Of a stretch of 5,316 nt of DNA, positions 4,876 to 5,316 are shown in pieces. A model generated the notes under the pieces. It made no database searches. It saw nothing but the letters and a program-made list of their open reading frames with translations, and was not told the DNA's origin. Every line of letters begins with the position of its first letter. Position 1 is the first letter of the stretch. The translations under genes were made by a program, and so were the position numbers. Origin of the DNA: an uncultured Porticoccus sp. (GTDB taxonomy: Bacteria; Pseudomonadota; Gammaproteobacteria; Pseudomonadales; Porticoccaceae); NCBI GenBank assembly GCA_950063125.1, contig CATLZI010000159.1, positions 1 to 5,316 of the forward strand, written 5' to 3'.

Positions 4876-5316
4876 CACTCACCGCGATCGGATTGGGGAA
4901 GTTGAACGTGACAATGTAGCTCGATACCAGAAAGGTCAATATGGCAGCGGCCTGAATCAGGTGCGATGCCATGACGCCAATCAGCGAGGCATTAAAAGCG
5001 ACGTAGGCGATCAACAGGGAAAACTCGCTGATTTGACCAAGCCGGAAACCGAGATCCCAGGCCAGTACTTTCCTCTCGCTCTGGCGTTCGAGCAAGACGC
5101 GGAATATCACTGGTTTTAGAATCAGCATGGCTACCCCAAGTGTCGCCGCTGCGAGGGCGATCTCCGGCAGTAAGCCGAGATTAAAGCCGGCACCCAGAGA
5201 AAAGAAAAACATGATCAGAAAAAAGTCCCGCAGGGGCTTCAGTGTCAGGGCAATGTGCTGAGAGATGGGGCTTGAGGCGATGGTGATACCTGCCAGAAAG
5301 GCACCGATTTCCCGCG
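4856..5316 (-). CDS. Cation:proton antiporter, CPA2 (KefB/C-like membrane domain) family, C-terminal part
   Basis: The minus-strand gene enters from the right edge; 152 codons plus the TGA stop (complement of 4856-4858) are present and the start is outside the window. Reading past the internal Met at 5212, the frame stays open to the edge and gives REIGAFLAGITIASSPIS, then LKPLRDFFLIMFFFSLGAGF. This is the hallmark of monovalent-cation:H+ antiporters of the CPA2 group. Further helices follow (ALAAATLGVAMLILKPVIF, then the conserved RLGQISEFSLLIAYVAF, then IQAAAILTFLVSSYIVTF). It ends soon after the last helix with NPIAVSEKLRRN, so it lacks the cytoplasmic TrkA-N/RCK nucleotide-binding domain that KefB and KefC carry. 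It probably exchanges Na+ or K+ for protons across the inner membrane; the ion cannot be told from this part. It converges on sohB with no gap. Confidence 0.93.
   Translation of the reverse strand, partial: REIGAFLAGITIASSPISQHIALTLKPLRDFFLIMFFFSLGAGFNLGLLPEIALAAATLGVAMLILKPVIFRVLLERQSERKVLAWDLGFRLGQISEFSLLIAYVAFNASLIGVMASHLIQAAAILTFLVSSYIVTFNFPNPIAVSEKLRRN

Noticed and set aside
4856..5212. Antiporter fragment read as a complete 118-residue protein starting at 5212
   Set aside because: The frame is open upstream to the window edge and encodes conserved antiporter residues, so the Met at 5212 is internal.

Overview
The window looks like a chromosomal stretch from a gammaproteobacterium, probably a marine or environmental relative of Pseudomonas (Pseudomonadales/Cellvibrionales-like). 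The reasons are the FimL-like type IV pilus regulator next to nudC, a combination I recall from Pseudomonas, plus a DnaQ C-terminus and a SohB protease that both read much like their gammaproteobacterial counterparts. Base composition is moderate and coding density is high. I see no mobile element, CRISPR array, tRNA or rRNA.

Layout, left to right. (1) The 3' end of dnaQ (DNA polymerase III epsilon, proofreading subunit) runs off the left edge and ends at 220. (2) A 383-bp spacer (221-603) has no convincing gene but holds several dyad-symmetric elements and a candidate promoter. (3) A plus-strand cluster follows: fimL-like (604-2256), nudC (2285-3118) and a two-helix membrane protein of unknown function (3115-3759) whose GTG start overlaps the nudC stop by 4 bp. 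(4) After a 73-bp gap comes sohB (3833-4855), a membrane-anchored S49 serine protease that starts at TTG behind a strong ribosome binding site. (5) A convergent minus-strand CPA2-type cation:proton antiporter (4856-5316, N-terminal part outside the window) has its stop codon directly against the sohB stop, with no bases between.

How the genes work together. The fimL-like product resembles the N-terminal region of the ChpA histidine kinase. In Pseudomonas, FimL acts in type IV pilus/cAMP signalling rather than as a phosphotransfer enzyme. NudC hydrolyses NAD(H) and removes NAD caps from RNA. The coupled membrane protein is unassigned, and SohB is an envelope protease. These do not form one obvious pathway; the cluster looks like a conserved neighbourhood of housekeeping and regulatory genes.

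I did not find strong evidence for a previously undescribed system. The points most worth a second look are the degenerate clamp-binding motif in DnaQ, the missing acceptor histidines in the FimL-like protein, the nudC-coupled unknown membrane protein, a 14-bp exact repeat at two gene ends, the palindromes upstream of fimL, and the zero-gap convergent junction at TGATCA.
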